Shown one piece after another: positions 35,214 to 44,600 of a stretch of 51,285 bases of DNA. The DNA is from Blastocatellia bacterium (GTDB lineage Bacteria > Acidobacteriota > Blastocatellia > HR10): positions 1 to 51,285 of the forward strand of contig DATLZR010000173.1 of NCBI GenBank assembly GCA_035573895.1, written 5' to 3'. The notes beneath the pieces are model-generated. The model ran no database searches and was not told where the DNA came from. It saw only the letters and a program-made list of their open reading frames with translations. A program made the translations under genes and the position numbers. Positions within the stretch are counted from its first letter, which is position 1; every line of letters starts with the position of its first letter.

Positions 35214-36596
35214 ATGATACTGATGTGGATGCGCCTGTCACGCTTCGCCCTGTTTGGCTTGGTGATCGCTACGGTTCTTTTTCTCATCCAGTATCGGCTT
35301 TATGTGAGAGCGCGGCGACATCTCCAGGCGATGGGGGTGAGTCCTCTGGGGCAACGACGGGTGTTGCTCATCCTTCGCGTCTTGTTGCTGATCATGAACC
35401 TCCCCTGGGTGATCGGAATCGGTGGGTCACTCCTGCTGGATTGGTCGCTCTTTTCCTCGTGGGAGAGGTTAGGATCGTGGGCGTCCTATGTGGTCTATCC
35501 GTTTGCGGTCTGGCAATACGGCTCGGTGATCGCTTTTGTCGTGCTGGTAGTCCTCGACGTTGTCCGAATGATCTGGCGATGGAGTCGAGCGGCTCTTCGA
35601 TTCCTCGGTCGGTGGCCAAGGAGCATGGCGGCTGTGCCTCCTCAGCCGGAGGGAGGCGCAGGAACCTCCCCTGAGCAGCTGACTGTCACCGCGTCTTACT
35701 CCGCTCCGCACGGGCACGGACAGGGACCGGAGGAACGGCCGTCTGGGCAAGAATCTCGGCTCCTTCTGTCCCGACGGCGGTTCATCCAAACGGCGGGCGT
35801 GAGCATCGCCACATTGCCCTACATCGCCTCCGCTTATGGAGCGATTCAAGCCGCCGATCAGTTCGTCATCGAGCGCGTGGATATTCCACTGCCGAATCTG
35901 CCGGATGCGCTCGTCGGGTTGACGATTGTTCATCTGACCGACATCCATGTCGGGCCGTTCATGAGCGAAGAGCGATGGCGCGAGTACGTGCGGGTGGTCA
36001 ATCGGCTGGAACCGGATTTGATCGTCCTCACGGGAGATTATGTGGCATCCTCGGCACGCTCGGCGATTCCCTTTGTGCGGGGGGCGGCGGAGTTGCGCGC
36101 GCGGTACGGCGTCTTCGGCAGCCTGGGCAATCACGATCGCTTCACCGAGGCGGTGCCGCTGCTTGTCGAGGGATTTGCCCGACACGGGATGAAGATTCTT
36201 TACAACGAGCAGGTGTGGGTGAGAACCCCTGGAGGACGGATCAATCTCATCGGGATTGACTATATCGGGCAATCGGGGCGGGGGTTTGCTCGGGCTCTTC
36301 GAGGGCTTCGCCTGGAGGGACCTTCGATCCTATTGTCGCATCAACCGAACGTCTTTCCTCAAGCGGCCGGGCGCGCGATTGATCTCACGCTTGCCGGTCA
36401 CACGCATGGGGGCCAGATGGTGGCCGATCTCGCCGGGATTCGCCTCTCCCCGGCGCGATTGATCACCCCCTACGTGGCCGGTCTCTACGAACACGGAGGA
36501 GCCAAACTCTACGTCAGTCGGGGGCTGGGGACGACGGGGCCCCCCGTCCGTCTCAATGCGCCGCCGGAGATCACCCTCATCAGGCTCGTTCGATGA
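35214..36596 (+). CDS. Membrane-bound metallophosphoesterase (YkuE/YaeI-like)
   Basis: The chosen start is the ATG at 35214, 7 bases after GAGGAG; the ATG at 35208 is too close to it. The 460-residue protein has about four N-terminal TM segments (10-28, 48-76, 88-120). A Pro/Gly-rich linker leads to a twin-arginine-like SRRRFIQTAGVSIATL (186-201). The calcineurin-type domain carries DIH (243-245), GDY (274-276), GNHD (305-308), SHQPNVF and AGHTHGG. Such enzymes hydrolyse phosphodiesters or lipid phosphates at the membrane. An internal Tat-like stretch after four TM helices is unusual and suggests the catalytic domain lies outside the cytoplasm. The gene overlaps the next by ATGA. Confidence 0.88.
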   Translation: MILMWMRLSRFALFGLVIATVLFLIQYRLYVRARRHLQAMGVSPLGQRRVLLILRVLLLIMNLPWVIGIGGSLLLDWSLFSSWERLGSWASYVVYPFAVWQYGSVIAFVVLVVLDVVRMIWRWSRAALRFLGRWPRSMAAVPPQPEGGAGTSPEQLTVTASYSAPHGHGQGPEERPSGQESRLLLSRRRFIQTAGVSIATLPYIASAYGAIQAADQFVIERVDIPLPNLPDALVGLTIVHLTDIHVGPFMSEERWREYVRVVNRLEPDLIVLTGDYVASSARSAIPFVRGAAELRARYGVFGSLGNHDRFTEAVPLLVEGFARHGMKILYNEQVWVRTPGGRINLIGIDYIGQSGRGFARALRGLRLEGPSILLSHQPNVFPQAAGRAIDLTLAGHTHGGQMVADLAGIRLSPARLITPYVAGLYEHGGAKLYVSRGLGTTGPPVRLNAPPEITLIRLVR

Positions 36597-37519
36597 CCGA
36601 ACTGAAGAACGAATTCAGTTGGTCTGTGAGCCGACATCGCGCCTTTGAAACCTGTCGGCGGCTGTATTTTCTCCACCATTATGCCCACTGGGGCGGCTGG
36701 GAGTACGGAGCCGATGAGCAGGCCAAAAAGTGTTATCTCTTCACCAAGATGCACACCCTCGATAGCTGGGCGGGTGACATCATTCACCGCACGATTGCGG
36801 CGGCGCTCAAGCGCCTGTGGCAGGGACAATCGCCCAACCTCGATGCGATGAAGCAGCAGGCCATCAAGCACCTCCGCGACGGATGGACGCAGTCCAAAGA
36901 GCGGCTCTGGGAGCAAAATCCCAAAAAGTTCGTCAATTTGTTCGAGCATTACTACCGGATCGAGATTTCCCCCGAACGCACGGCGGAGTTGAAAGCGCGC
37001 GTCCTGGCCTGCCTGGAGAACTTCTGGAACTCGCCGGTCCTCCGGTTCATTCGCTCGGTTGATCGCAGCGGTTGGAAAGCCATCGAACAGCTCACTCGCT
37101 TTCGCCTGGGTGAAATCCCCATCTGGATCAAGATTGATTTCGCGCTCCTCGATCAGGGCCACCTCTTCATCTACGACTGGAAATCGGGAAGGGAAGACGA
37201 AGAGGATCGGAAACAGCTCGTATGCTATGCGCTTTATGCCGTTGACCAATGGGGTATCCCTCCCGATCGGATCACCATCGTTCCGTTCTATCTCCGGGAG
37301 AATGCGGTCCGCGAGTATACGCTCACAGCCGAGGAGATCATCAACACCAAGGAAGAAATTTTCCAGAGCGCGGCCGAGATGCTCGCCCTGCTCGATGATC
37401 CGCGCGAGAATCGCGGACGCATTGAGAATTTCCCCATGACGACCGACCGGCGAAAATGCGAGCGTTGCTTCTTTCAGGAAATTTGTTACGGTGGGCGCTT
37501 CCAGCTCGGGCGTATGTGA
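36593..37519 (+). CDS. PD-(D/E)XK nuclease with four-cysteine (Fe-S type) cluster, RecB/Cas4-like
   Basis: The 308-residue protein shows the RecB-family motifs: GDIIHRTIA with H65, IWIKIDFALL with D182, IYDWKSG with D195 and K197, and KQLVCYALY with Q208 and Y212. Cysteines C21 near the start (TCRRLYFLHHY) and C289-x2-C292-x5-C298 near the end reproduce the split four-Cys pattern that binds a 4Fe-4S cluster in AddB and Cas4. A DNA exonuclease or end-processing role is expected. No cas or helicase genes are near; the only partner is the metallophosphoesterase, whose stop codon it overlaps. The coupling of these two proteins is unexplained. Confidence 0.85.
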   Translation: MTELKNEFSWSVSRHRAFETCRRLYFLHHYAHWGGWEYGADEQAKKCYLFTKMHTLDSWAGDIIHRTIAAALKRLWQGQSPNLDAMKQQAIKHLRDGWTQSKERLWEQNPKKFVNLFEHYYRIEISPERTAELKARVLACLENFWNSPVLRFIRSVDRSGWKAIEQLTRFRLGEIPIWIKIDFALLDQGHLFIYDWKSGREDEEDRKQLVCYALYAVDQWGIPPDRITIVPFYLRENAVREYTLTAEEIINTKEEIFQSAAEMLALLDDPRENRGRIENFPMTTDRRKCERCFFQEICYGGRFQLGRM

Positions 37520-37657
37520 GGACGCAAGCAGCGGCATGCTCTTTGAGAGGAGTTTTTTCACGCCGGTCATACCCCGAACCCCTCTCGCGGATGGATCGGG
37601 GCCGATCCGTCACACGATCCGCGCGCCTCTGGTGGTGAATTTCGGGAGGAGACGTAG

Positions 37658-37677
37658 CGCGGACTTTCGAGTCCGCG
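37658..37677. repeat. UUCG-loop hairpin upstream of aldehyde dehydrogenase
   Basis: CGCGGACT (37658-37665), loop TTCG, AGTCCGCG (37670-37677): a perfect 8-bp stem followed by five A. It resembles small dispersed GC palindromes seen between genes in related genomes, and lies 46 bases before the next ATG. Confidence 0.5.
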
Positions 37678-37723
37678 AAAAAGCGCAGGCTGAGAGTCCA
37701 CGCGACATTTTTCGGAGGGGAGA

Positions 37724-39289
37724 ATGAGCTGCATCGAGATAACAGATGTTCTCCGGTGCATCAACCCAGCCACGGGGGAACTGTTGGGCAACGTCCGTAT
37801 CACGACGCCGGAGGAAGTACACGATGCCGTCGCCCGGGCCCGTCGGGTCTTTCCGGAATGGGCGCAGTCGAGCTTCGCCGAACGGCGCCGGATCATCCTG
37901 AACGTGCGTCAACGAATACTCGGCCAGATCGAGGAAATTGCAACGCTCATCACCATGGAGACGGGCAAGCCGAAGGTGGAAGCGCTCTCCTGTGACATTA
38001 TCCCGGCGCTGGAAGCGATAACTTTTTTCGCTCGAAAAGCCGAACGGATTCTCAAACCGCAGCGGATCGGCCTGGGCAAATATCATCTTCTCGGGCGCAC
38101 GTCGTTTCTTCGCTTTCATCCGCTGGGCGTCATCGGCATCATCGCGCCGTGGAATTTTCCCCTGGGCATTCCCCTGAGCCAGATTGTGATGGCGCTGATG
38201 GCGGGTAACGTGGTGGTGCTCAAACCGAGCGAGCATACGCCGCTTGTGGGATTTCTCATCGGAGAACTCTTTCGCACCGCCGGACTCCCCGAGGGAGTGC
38301 TGACTCTCCTTCAGGGGGATGGTTCGACCGGAGCGGCGCTGGTGGAAGCCGGAGTGGATAAGATCATTTTCACCGGGAGCGTGGCGACGGGGAAGAAGGT
38401 CGCGGCGGCTGCCGCTCGCACGCTCACGCCCGTCATTCTGGAACTCGGCGGCAAGGATCCCATGATCGTGCTCAAAGATGCCGACCTGGAGGCGGCTGCT
38501 AGCGCCGCCGTCTGGGGAGCTTTCTGCAATTCCGGGCAGGTCTGCGCCTCCGTCGAACGCTGCTATGTTGATGAAACCATCGCCGACCAGTTCATCGCTA
38601 AGGTCGTGGAGAAAACGAGGAGGCTCCGACAGGGAAGTCCCGACGATCCGGATGTGGACGTCGGAGCCATGATCAGCGAGGGTCAATTGCGTCTGGTCCA
38701 ACAGCACGTGGATGAGGCCGTCCGACGCGGGGCTATCGTCCTCTGTGGCGGCGAGCGCAATCGCGCCCGGGAAGGCTTCTTCTATCAACCCACTGTGCTC
38801 ACCGATGTGGATCTTGAGGCGACCCTGCTTCGGGAGGAGACGTTTGGACCGGTCCTGCCGATCATTCCTTTTCGCACCGAGGAGGAGGCTCTTCGCTGGG
38901 CCAATGACAGCCCTTACGGATTGACGGCCAGCATCTGGACGAAAGATATCGAACGGGCCAAGAAACTGGCCGCTCGCATCGAAGCCGGTACCGTCATGAT
39001 CAACGAATGCACCTACACCTACGCGCTGGCGCAGACTCCCTGGGGCGGGATCAAAAGCAGTGGCATCGGAATCACCCATTCGCCGCTGGGATTGAGGGAG
39101 CTTGTTCGTCTCGAACACGTTCACATCAATCGCTTCCCCCGGCTGAAGGATTTCTGGTGGTACGGCTACTCAGAAGAAGTTTACCGGCTGTTCATCGCCC
39201 TGGCGCGATACTTCACCTCGCCGTCGCTTATCGAAAAAATCAGGGCGCTTCCCTGGCTCCTTCGAGGGCTCAGGCTGAAGAAGTACTGA
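37724..39289 (+). CDS. Aldehyde dehydrogenase family protein
   Basis: This 521-residue NAD(P)-dependent enzyme oxidises an aldehyde to an acid. Landmarks are IIAPWNFPLGIPLSQ, VVLKPSEHTPL, the IIFTGSVATGKK dinucleotide loop, ELGGKDPMIV with the catalytic Glu, GAFCNSGQVCAS with the catalytic Cys, and EETFGPVLPIIPF. The N-terminal CINPATGELLG is typical of the superfamily. A C-terminal extension of about 60 residues after the usual end (RFPRLKDFWWYGYSEEVYR and onward) is rich in aromatic and hydrophobic residues and may bind membrane, as in long-chain fatty-aldehyde forms. The start has GGAGGGGAG. The substrate is unknown. Confidence 0.9.
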   Translation: MSCIEITDVLRCINPATGELLGNVRITTPEEVHDAVARARRVFPEWAQSSFAERRRIILNVRQRILGQIEEIATLITMETGKPKVEALSCDIIPALEAITFFARKAERILKPQRIGLGKYHLLGRTSFLRFHPLGVIGIIAPWNFPLGIPLSQIVMALMAGNVVVLKPSEHTPLVGFLIGELFRTAGLPEGVLTLLQGDGSTGAALVEAGVDKIIFTGSVATGKKVAAAAARTLTPVILELGGKDPMIVLKDADLEAAASAAVWGAFCNSGQVCASVERCYVDETIADQFIAKVVEKTRRLRQGSPDDPDVDVGAMISEGQLRLVQQHVDEAVRRGAIVLCGGERNRAREGFFYQPTVLTDVDLEATLLREETFGPVLPIIPFRTEEEALRWANDSPYGLTASIWTKDIERAKKLAARIEAGTVMINECTYTYALAQTPWGGIKSSGIGITHSPLGLRELVRLEHVHINRFPRLKDFWWYGYSEEVYRLFIALARYFTSPSLIEKIRALPWLLRGLRLKKY

Positions 39290-39434
39290 ATCCTTCCAGA
39301 CCGGCCCTTTTCCAACGAAGGCGTCTGTGCCGAGAGGTCGCTGGAATTCGGCATGAGGGACGATCACCGATGGCTGCATCATCCACTCACGCACTCGGCT
39401 CCTCCGGGACAATAATAGCGGCCTGGACGTGGTA

Positions 39435-40571
39435 TCAGACGAAGACGGTGAACACTTCATTGGCCAGGATGAGCCCCTTCCGCGTCAGTTTCAATTGCCC
39501 GCCCTCCCACTCGATCAGGCCGTGTTCCCTCAAGCTTTCGAGATCGGGACCGTAGCGGGTCAGGACATCCACACCATATCGCTGAGAAAAATCCGACAGG
39601 TTGATTCCCTCTCGCCGCCGCAATCCGAGAAAGAGAGCCTCGCGGGCGCGCTCTTCGGGAGTGAGGGGAATGACCCCCGCGCGAGCGATCCCCTGCGTTC
39701 GCATTGCTCCAATATAGGCCGTCGGCGTCGGAATATTCCACCATCGGCGGGTCAGATCGTAAGAGTGGGCGCTGCAGCCAAATCCGAGATAGGGTTGGTC
39801 AGACCAGTATTTCAGATTGTGTCGCGACTGATGTCCCGGCCGGCAGAAGTTGGAGATCTCATAATGCTCATAGCCTTCGGCCGTCGCTCGATCCACGAAG
39901 GCGTAATAGAAGGCCGCCATGAGATCCTCATCGGGGGGAGGGAGAACGTTTTTGCGAATGAGAGTCGCCAATGCCGTCTCCTCATGTACGTCGAGCAGAT
40001 ACATCGAGACATGCGGCGGATGCAGAGCGAAAAGCGCATCCATTGTGCGCTGCCATCGGTCCATCGTCTGGTGCGGGAGTCCGGCGATCACATCGAGGTT
40101 GATATTTTCGATTCCCGCGTCGCGCAGAACGTCCACCGACCGATGAACCTCCTCCACCGTGTGAATCCGACCGAGCATCTTCAACTCCTCGTCATGAAAC
40201 GATTGAGCGCCCACGCTCACGCGATTGACTCCGGCGGAGGCATATCGGCGAACTTTCTCTCGCGTCAGCGTTCCGGGGTTCGCTTCCAGAGTGATTTCCA
40301 TCGGCTCGCGGAGGGCGAAACACCGGCGCACCGTATCGAGAATCTCTTCGATGTCCTCGCCCCTGAGGACCGATGGCGTGCCCCCGCCGAAATAAATCGT
40401 GTCGGCCACAAGACCGGAGAGCGCGTCATCTTCTCCCGCCCGGAGAATCTCCTGCTGCAGGGCCGCAAGATAATCGGCGATGAGCGACGGGGAGTAGACG
40501 CCGGAATCGAAGTCGCAATAGATGCATTTGTAGTGGCAAAACGGAATGTGAATGTAGATGCCCCACATCAT
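39435..40571 (-). CDS. hemW: Radical SAM protein HemW (haem chaperone, coproporphyrinogen oxidase-like)
   Basis: Starting at the ATG at 40571 (or 40568) the product has about 378 residues and opens directly with the family start GIYIHIPFCHYKCIYCDF. Its C12, C16 and C19 bind the 4Fe-4S/SAM cluster. FGGGTPSVL, EANPGTL, VNRVSVGAQSFHD and GLPHQT follow in the usual order, with the C-terminal HemN_C-like region (INLSDFSQRYG, GLIEWEGGQLKLT). HemW proteins bind haem and deliver it to respiratory proteins rather than oxidising coproporphyrinogen. Upstream codons to 40661 are disfavoured because a TATACT -10 (rc of 40590-40595) lies there, giving a very short leader. Confidence 0.9.
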   Translation of the reverse strand: MMWGIYIHIPFCHYKCIYCDFDSGVYSPSLIADYLAALQQEILRAGEDDALSGLVADTIYFGGGTPSVLRGEDIEEILDTVRRCFALREPMEITLEANPGTLTREKVRRYASAGVNRVSVGAQSFHDEELKMLGRIHTVEEVHRSVDVLRDAGIENINLDVIAGLPHQTMDRWQRTMDALFALHPPHVSMYLLDVHEETALATLIRKNVLPPPDEDLMAAFYYAFVDRATAEGYEHYEISNFCRPGHQSRHNLKYWSDQPYLGFGCSAHSYDLTRRWWNIPTPTAYIGAMRTQGIARAGVIPLTPEERAREALFLGLRRREGINLSDFSQRYGVDVLTRYGPDLESLREHGLIEWEGGQLKLTRKGLILANEVFTVFV

Positions 40572-40758
40572 CGCGAGTTCCGAGCCTGTAGTATAGCACG
40601 AACCGTTCCCGGAGGGCCTTCCGGCTTGAGAAAAAACAGACGAACTCACTTCCGCAAGCACAATTAAATGTCGGGGGTGAAGCCCACGTCCTCCACGCGA
40701 ATGGAAGCAGAGGGTCGCACGGTCTCAACGAGCCTTGCTCAAAGGTCGGTCCTGGAGC

Positions 40759-40787
40759 TTGACTGTTCTTTTCACGAATCGTAGACT
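40759..40787 (+). promoter_or_regulatory. Promoter of the small exported Cys protein
   Basis: TTGACT (40759-40764), 17-base spacer, TAGACT (40782-40787). Start near 40794, 33 bases before the ATG at 40827, which has a GGAGGTGA site. Confidence 0.6.
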
Positions 40788-40826
40788 CGACCGCTCTCGA
40801 AAAAGAACATCGAGCGGAGGTGAGCT

Positions 40827-41219
40827 ATGAGGAGAACGATCGTTATAAGTACCGTGATCGCCCTCTCGGGTCTGCTGACGTTCCGGATCCTGGCTCAAAG
40901 CCAGGTGGTCACTCTGAAGGGGCAGGTTGTGTGCTCGTCCTGTTGGTTTGAAGCGGATCGCAAGACAAAACCTTACGGCAGTGAAGCCGACATTCAATGC
41001 GCCACTGCGTGCAGCAAACGGGGTGTTCCTACAGCACTGGCCGTGACCGATGAGAACGGGACGACGCTCTATCTGCTCGAATACGGAAAGCTGCAGAAAA
41101 CCGAGAAAGGATGGCTCGCCTATATCGGAAAGAAGGTAGAGGCCAAGGGAACTGTTCGTGAACAGGAAGGCAAGCGGTATCTGAAGGTGGACGCGCTCAC
41201 CGTCATCCCGTCGTCGTAA
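40827..41219 (+). CDS. Small exported four-cysteine protein, unknown function
   Basis: The product has 130 residues with a signal peptide (about 1-23, cut near ILAQ). The mature part has four Cys in two pairs: VVCSSCWFEA (C-x2-C) and IQCATACSKRG (C-x3-C). A beta-rich stretch follows (TTLYLLEYGKLQ; YIGKKVEAKGTVREQEGKRY) that looks like a small OB-type barrel. I do not recognise a named family; similar exported proteins occur as hypotheticals. The paired Cys could bind a metal or form disulphides. It has its own promoter and a downstream hairpin, and stands alone. Confidence 0.75.
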   Translation: MRRTIVISTVIALSGLLTFRILAQSQVVTLKGQVVCSSCWFEADRKTKPYGSEADIQCATACSKRGVPTALAVTDENGTTLYLLEYGKLQKTEKGWLAYIGKKVEAKGTVREQEGKRYLKVDALTVIPSS

Positions 41220-41250
41220 AGACATGTACAACGAGTGAGGGGAATCCTCC

Positions 41251-41303
41251 GCTTGCGTGGCGGCAGCCCGAAGGGGGCCCGATCTCTAGCGGCCGCCGCA
41301 AGC
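41251..41303 (+). repeat. Large GC-rich hairpin in the 41220-41602 gap
   Basis: GCTTGCG-tg-GCGGC (41251-41264) pairs with GCCGC-CGCAAGC (41292-41303): 12 pairs with a two-base bulge. There is no T run, so it is not a clear terminator. The rest of the gap shows no gene; a ribosome site (GGGAAAGGG) precedes the next ATG. Confidence 0.55.
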
Positions 41304-41602
41304 TCCGGCCCGCGCGGGAAGAAAAATGTTTCGCCTGCACACGACGGGCGCAGCTCTCTCGTGTTGCCACGCACGTGGGCCCCGCCTGAGGGGTCTCACG
41401 AATCTTTTTGACGGGAGGCCGATCCGAGCCGTTCTGTCGTCAGGACCGGCAGGCGGGGGATCACGGCGTCGCCTCTGTGGAGGGGATCCACGTCCTCCGT
41501 CCCCTCAGGTCATTACAAGATTCCGGGTTGATTTCCTGTGACCGGGTAAGTCAGACTGTCGTACTCCTACACGACGATTAACATCGGGAAAGGGAGTCGC
41601 CT

Positions 41603-44527
41603 ATGAAAATGAGAATACGGTTTGCACTCGGAGTGGTGTGTCTTGTACACCTCGTGGTGGTCTCGGCGGGAGCATGGGCTCAGGCGCCATCGCCTCCGCC
41701 GCCGCAACCGATCATCAATCAATCCGATCATCCCCTGCTGAAGAATTTCCGCTGGCGATCCATCGGACCGGCCAGCATGGGAGGTCGCATTGACGACATC
41801 GCTGTGGTCGAGAGCGATCCCTCGATCATCTATGTGGGCTTCGCCACAAGCGGTGTGTGGAAAACGGTCAACAACGGCACAACCTGGGAGCCTATTTTCG
41901 ATACGTATTCGAGCGCGTCCATCGGAGACCTCGCTCTCTGCCCGTCGGACCCGAACATCGTGTGGGTGGGAACGGGCGAGCCGAATAATCGGCAAAGCTC
42001 CTCCTTCGGCGATGGCATTTACAAATCCACCGATGGCGGAAAGACCTTCACCCACATGGGACTGCGGGAGACTCAAACGATTGCGCGCATCGTGGTGGAC
42101 CCGAAGGATTGTAACACCGTTTATGTCGCCGCGCTCGGCCATCTGTTCGGCCCCAATCCGGAGCGGGGGATCTACAAAACAACCGATGGAGGCAAGACGT
42201 GGACGCTGGTGAAGTTCATTGATGAGGACACGGGCTTCACCGACATTGTGATGGATCCGGTGGATAACAAGACGCTCTATGCGGCCTCCTATCAGCGGCG
42301 TCGGACGCCGTGGGGATTCAACGGAGGGGGGCCGGGCAGCGGGATCTGGAAAACGACCGATGCCGGGAAGACCTGGACGCGACTGACGGGCAACGGCCTG
42401 CCGTCGGGGATTCTCGGTCGCATCGGATTAGATGTCTCTCGCTCGAACCCCAACATCGTCTATGCGCAGATCGAAGTCGGGCCGAGTCCGGGAACGGGCA
42501 GTGGAGTGGGCGGCCCGGGCGGAGGGGGCGGCCCGGGCGGCCAGCAGGCACAGCAGCCGCCGCGTCCTCCGGATCCCACCCGCAGCGGCATCTGGCGCTC
42601 GGACGATAAAGGGAAAACCTGGCGGATCGTCAGCAATCAGAACAACCGCCCCATGTACTACAGCCAGATTCGCGTTGATCCCAACAACCCCGATATTGTC
42701 TACACCGGCGGCGCTCCGTTCTTCAAATCCACCGATGGAGGCAAGACTTTTCAGGTCGTTCAAGGACTGCCGCACAGCGATCATCACGCCATCTGGATCA
42801 ACCCGCGCAACAGCAATCACCTCCTCGTTGGAAGCGACGGGGGACTCGCCGTCAGTTACGATCAGGGGGCGACCTGGGAGCACCTCAACACGATTCCGGC
42901 GGCCCAGTTCTATGCCATTGCTGTGGACATGCGCAAGCCCTATTACGTGTGCGGCGGGTTGCAGGACAATGGGAGCTGGTGTGGTCCGAGCGCGACGCGC
43001 AATCCGGCGGGCATCACTAATGCCGATTGGTATCGCATCGGTGGAGGCGATGGCTTCTACGTGCAGATTGATCCGACCGACTACACCACCATCTACGTCG
43101 AGTCGCAAAACGGTAACATGAATCGCCTCGATCTGAAGACGGGGCGAACGGTCAACATTCGACCCCGGTCGGCACGTCCTCCTCAGCAGCCGCGCGGTGC
43201 GGGACAATCGGCGCAGGGTGAATCCGGGTCGAACCAGCCCTCACCGGCTCAGGGATTCGGCCAGTTCCAGCCGGCGACCAGCAATATCGTTCCTCCCCCG
43301 CCACCGGGCGAGCAGTATCGCTTCAACTGGAGCACGCCGATTCATCTCTCTCCGCATAATCCGCGCACGGTCTACGTTGGAGCCAACAAGCTGTTCAAGT
43401 CCGTTGACCGTGGAGAGACCTGGACGGCCAGCCCCGATCTCACCAAGAAGATTGATCGCAACACGCTACCCATCATGGGCGTTCCGGGCGACCAACCGAT
43501 GCCTTCCAAGCACGATGGCACGCTCAATTACGGCAACATTACCACCATCGCCGAATCGCCCGTCCTTCCCGGCGTCCTCTGGGTGGGAACGGATGACGGC
43601 AACATTCAATTGAGCCGCGACGGCGGGGTGACCTGGACCAATGTTGCCGAGACGCTTCCCCCGGCGTTGCAGACGTATCAGATCTCTCGCGTGGAACCCT
43701 CGCATTTCGATGCGGCCACCTGTTATGTCAGCATTGATGGACATCGGAGCGACGACCTCAAACCCTACGTCTTCGTCACCCGCGACTTCGGCAAGACCTG
43801 GACCTCAATCTCCAGTAATCTTCCGATGGGAAATGTCAATGTCATCCGCGAAGATCCGAAGAACAAGAATCTCCTCTACGTGGGAACGGAATTCGGTTTC
43901 TACATCTCGCTCAACGGGGGAGCCGAGTGGCATCGGTTCATGAACGGGATGCCGACGGTGCGGGTGGATGACATTCTCGTCCATCCGCGTGACAATGACC
44001 TCATTGCCGGCACGCATGGGCGAGGCATTTACATCATGGATGACATCACCCCGCTGCAACAGTTGAGCGATGCTGTCATCGCGAGCGACGTCCATCTGTT
44101 CGCCGTGCGACCGGGAACGCAATGGGTCCAGGATGTCACGCTCAGCCGCTACATGGGCGGAGCGAAGCACTTCCGGGGAGCCAATCCCCCGCCGGGGACG
44201 GCCATCAGCTACTATCTGAAAGCGCCGGCCTCGGGAGAGGTCAAGATCACCATCACCGACATCACCGGCAAAGTCGTGCGCACGCTCACCGGCAGTAAGG
44301 ATCCGGGGGTGAATAGCGTTCAGTGGAACCTGCGCGGTGAGCCACCGCCACGCCCGGCAGGGGCTCCGCCCCAGGGATTTGGTGGTGGTGGAGGCGGCGG
44401 GGGATTTGGTGGTTTCGCTCAGGGTCAACCCGTCGCTCCCGGAGTCTATCTGGTTAAACTCTCGGTGGATGGGAAGGAACTGACCACCACCGTCGTTGTG
44501 GAAGAAGACCCCGGACCGATTCGGTAG
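41603..44527 (+). CDS. Sortilin/VPS10-type beta-propeller protein with Asp-box repeats (secreted)
   Basis: The 974-residue product has a signal peptide (1-26) and then many BNR/Asp-box repeats of the S/T-x-D-x-G-x-T-W type: KSTDGGKTF, KTTDGGKTWTL, KTTDAGKTWTRL, RSDDKGKTWR, SYDQGATWEHL, SVDRGETWT and LSRDGGVTWT. This is the layout of the sortilin-like propeller proteins common in Acidobacteriota and Bacteroidota, often annotated as glycosyl hydrolases without proof. A C-terminal FlgD/Ig-like beta domain follows (VKITITDITGKVVRTLTG). Two low-complexity Gly/Pro/Gln-rich insertions interrupt it, at about residues 295-325 and 915-950. Enzymatic activity is doubtful; ligand or protein binding is likely. 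Confidence 0.88.
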   Translation: MKMRIRFALGVVCLVHLVVVSAGAWAQAPSPPPPQPIINQSDHPLLKNFRWRSIGPASMGGRIDDIAVVESDPSIIYVGFATSGVWKTVNNGTTWEPIFDTYSSASIGDLALCPSDPNIVWVGTGEPNNRQSSSFGDGIYKSTDGGKTFTHMGLRETQTIARIVVDPKDCNTVYVAALGHLFGPNPERGIYKTTDGGKTWTLVKFIDEDTGFTDIVMDPVDNKTLYAASYQRRRTPWGFNGGGPGSGIWKTTDAGKTWTRLTGNGLPSGILGRIGLDVSRSNPNIVYAQIEVGPSPGTGSGVGGPGGGGGPGGQQAQQPPRPPDPTRSGIWRSDDKGKTWRIVSNQNNRPMYYSQIRVDPNNPDIVYTGGAPFFKSTDGGKTFQVVQGLPHSDHHAIWINPRNSNHLLVGSDGGLAVSYDQGATWEHLNTIPAAQFYAIAVDMRKPYYVCGGLQDNGSWCGPSATRNPAGITNADWYRIGGGDGFYVQIDPTDYTTIYVESQNGNMNRLDLKTGRTVNIRPRSARPPQQPRGAGQSAQGESGSNQPSPAQGFGQFQPATSNIVPPPPPGEQYRFNWSTPIHLSPHNPRTVYVGANKLFKSVDRGETWTASPDLTKKIDRNTLPIMGVPGDQPMPSKHDGTLNYGNITTIAESPVLPGVLWVGTDDGNIQLSRDGGVTWTNVAETLPPALQTYQISRVEPSHFDAATCYVSIDGHRSDDLKPYVFVTRDFGKTWTSISSNLPMGNVNVIREDPKNKNLLYVGTEFGFYISLNGGAEWHRFMNGMPTVRVDDILVHPRDNDLIAGTHGRGIYIMDDITPLQQLSDAVIASDVHLFAVRPGTQWVQDVTLSRYMGGAKHFRGANPPPGTAISYYLKAPASGEVKITITDITGKVVRTLTGSKDPGVNSVQWNLRGEPPPRPAGAPPQGFGGGGGGGGFGGFAQGQPVAPGVYLVKLSVDGKELTTTVVVEEDPGPIR

Positions 44528-44600
44528 CCCAGTGGCGCGCGGTTGACCTTCCCGGCTCGACCGCGGATCATCGAGAGAAGCCTGCTCGGGAATATTCCCC

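Noticed and set aside
36593-37519. Cas4 as part of a CRISPR system
   Set aside because: Four-Cys nuclease motifs fit, but there is no repeat array and no other cas gene anywhere in the window.
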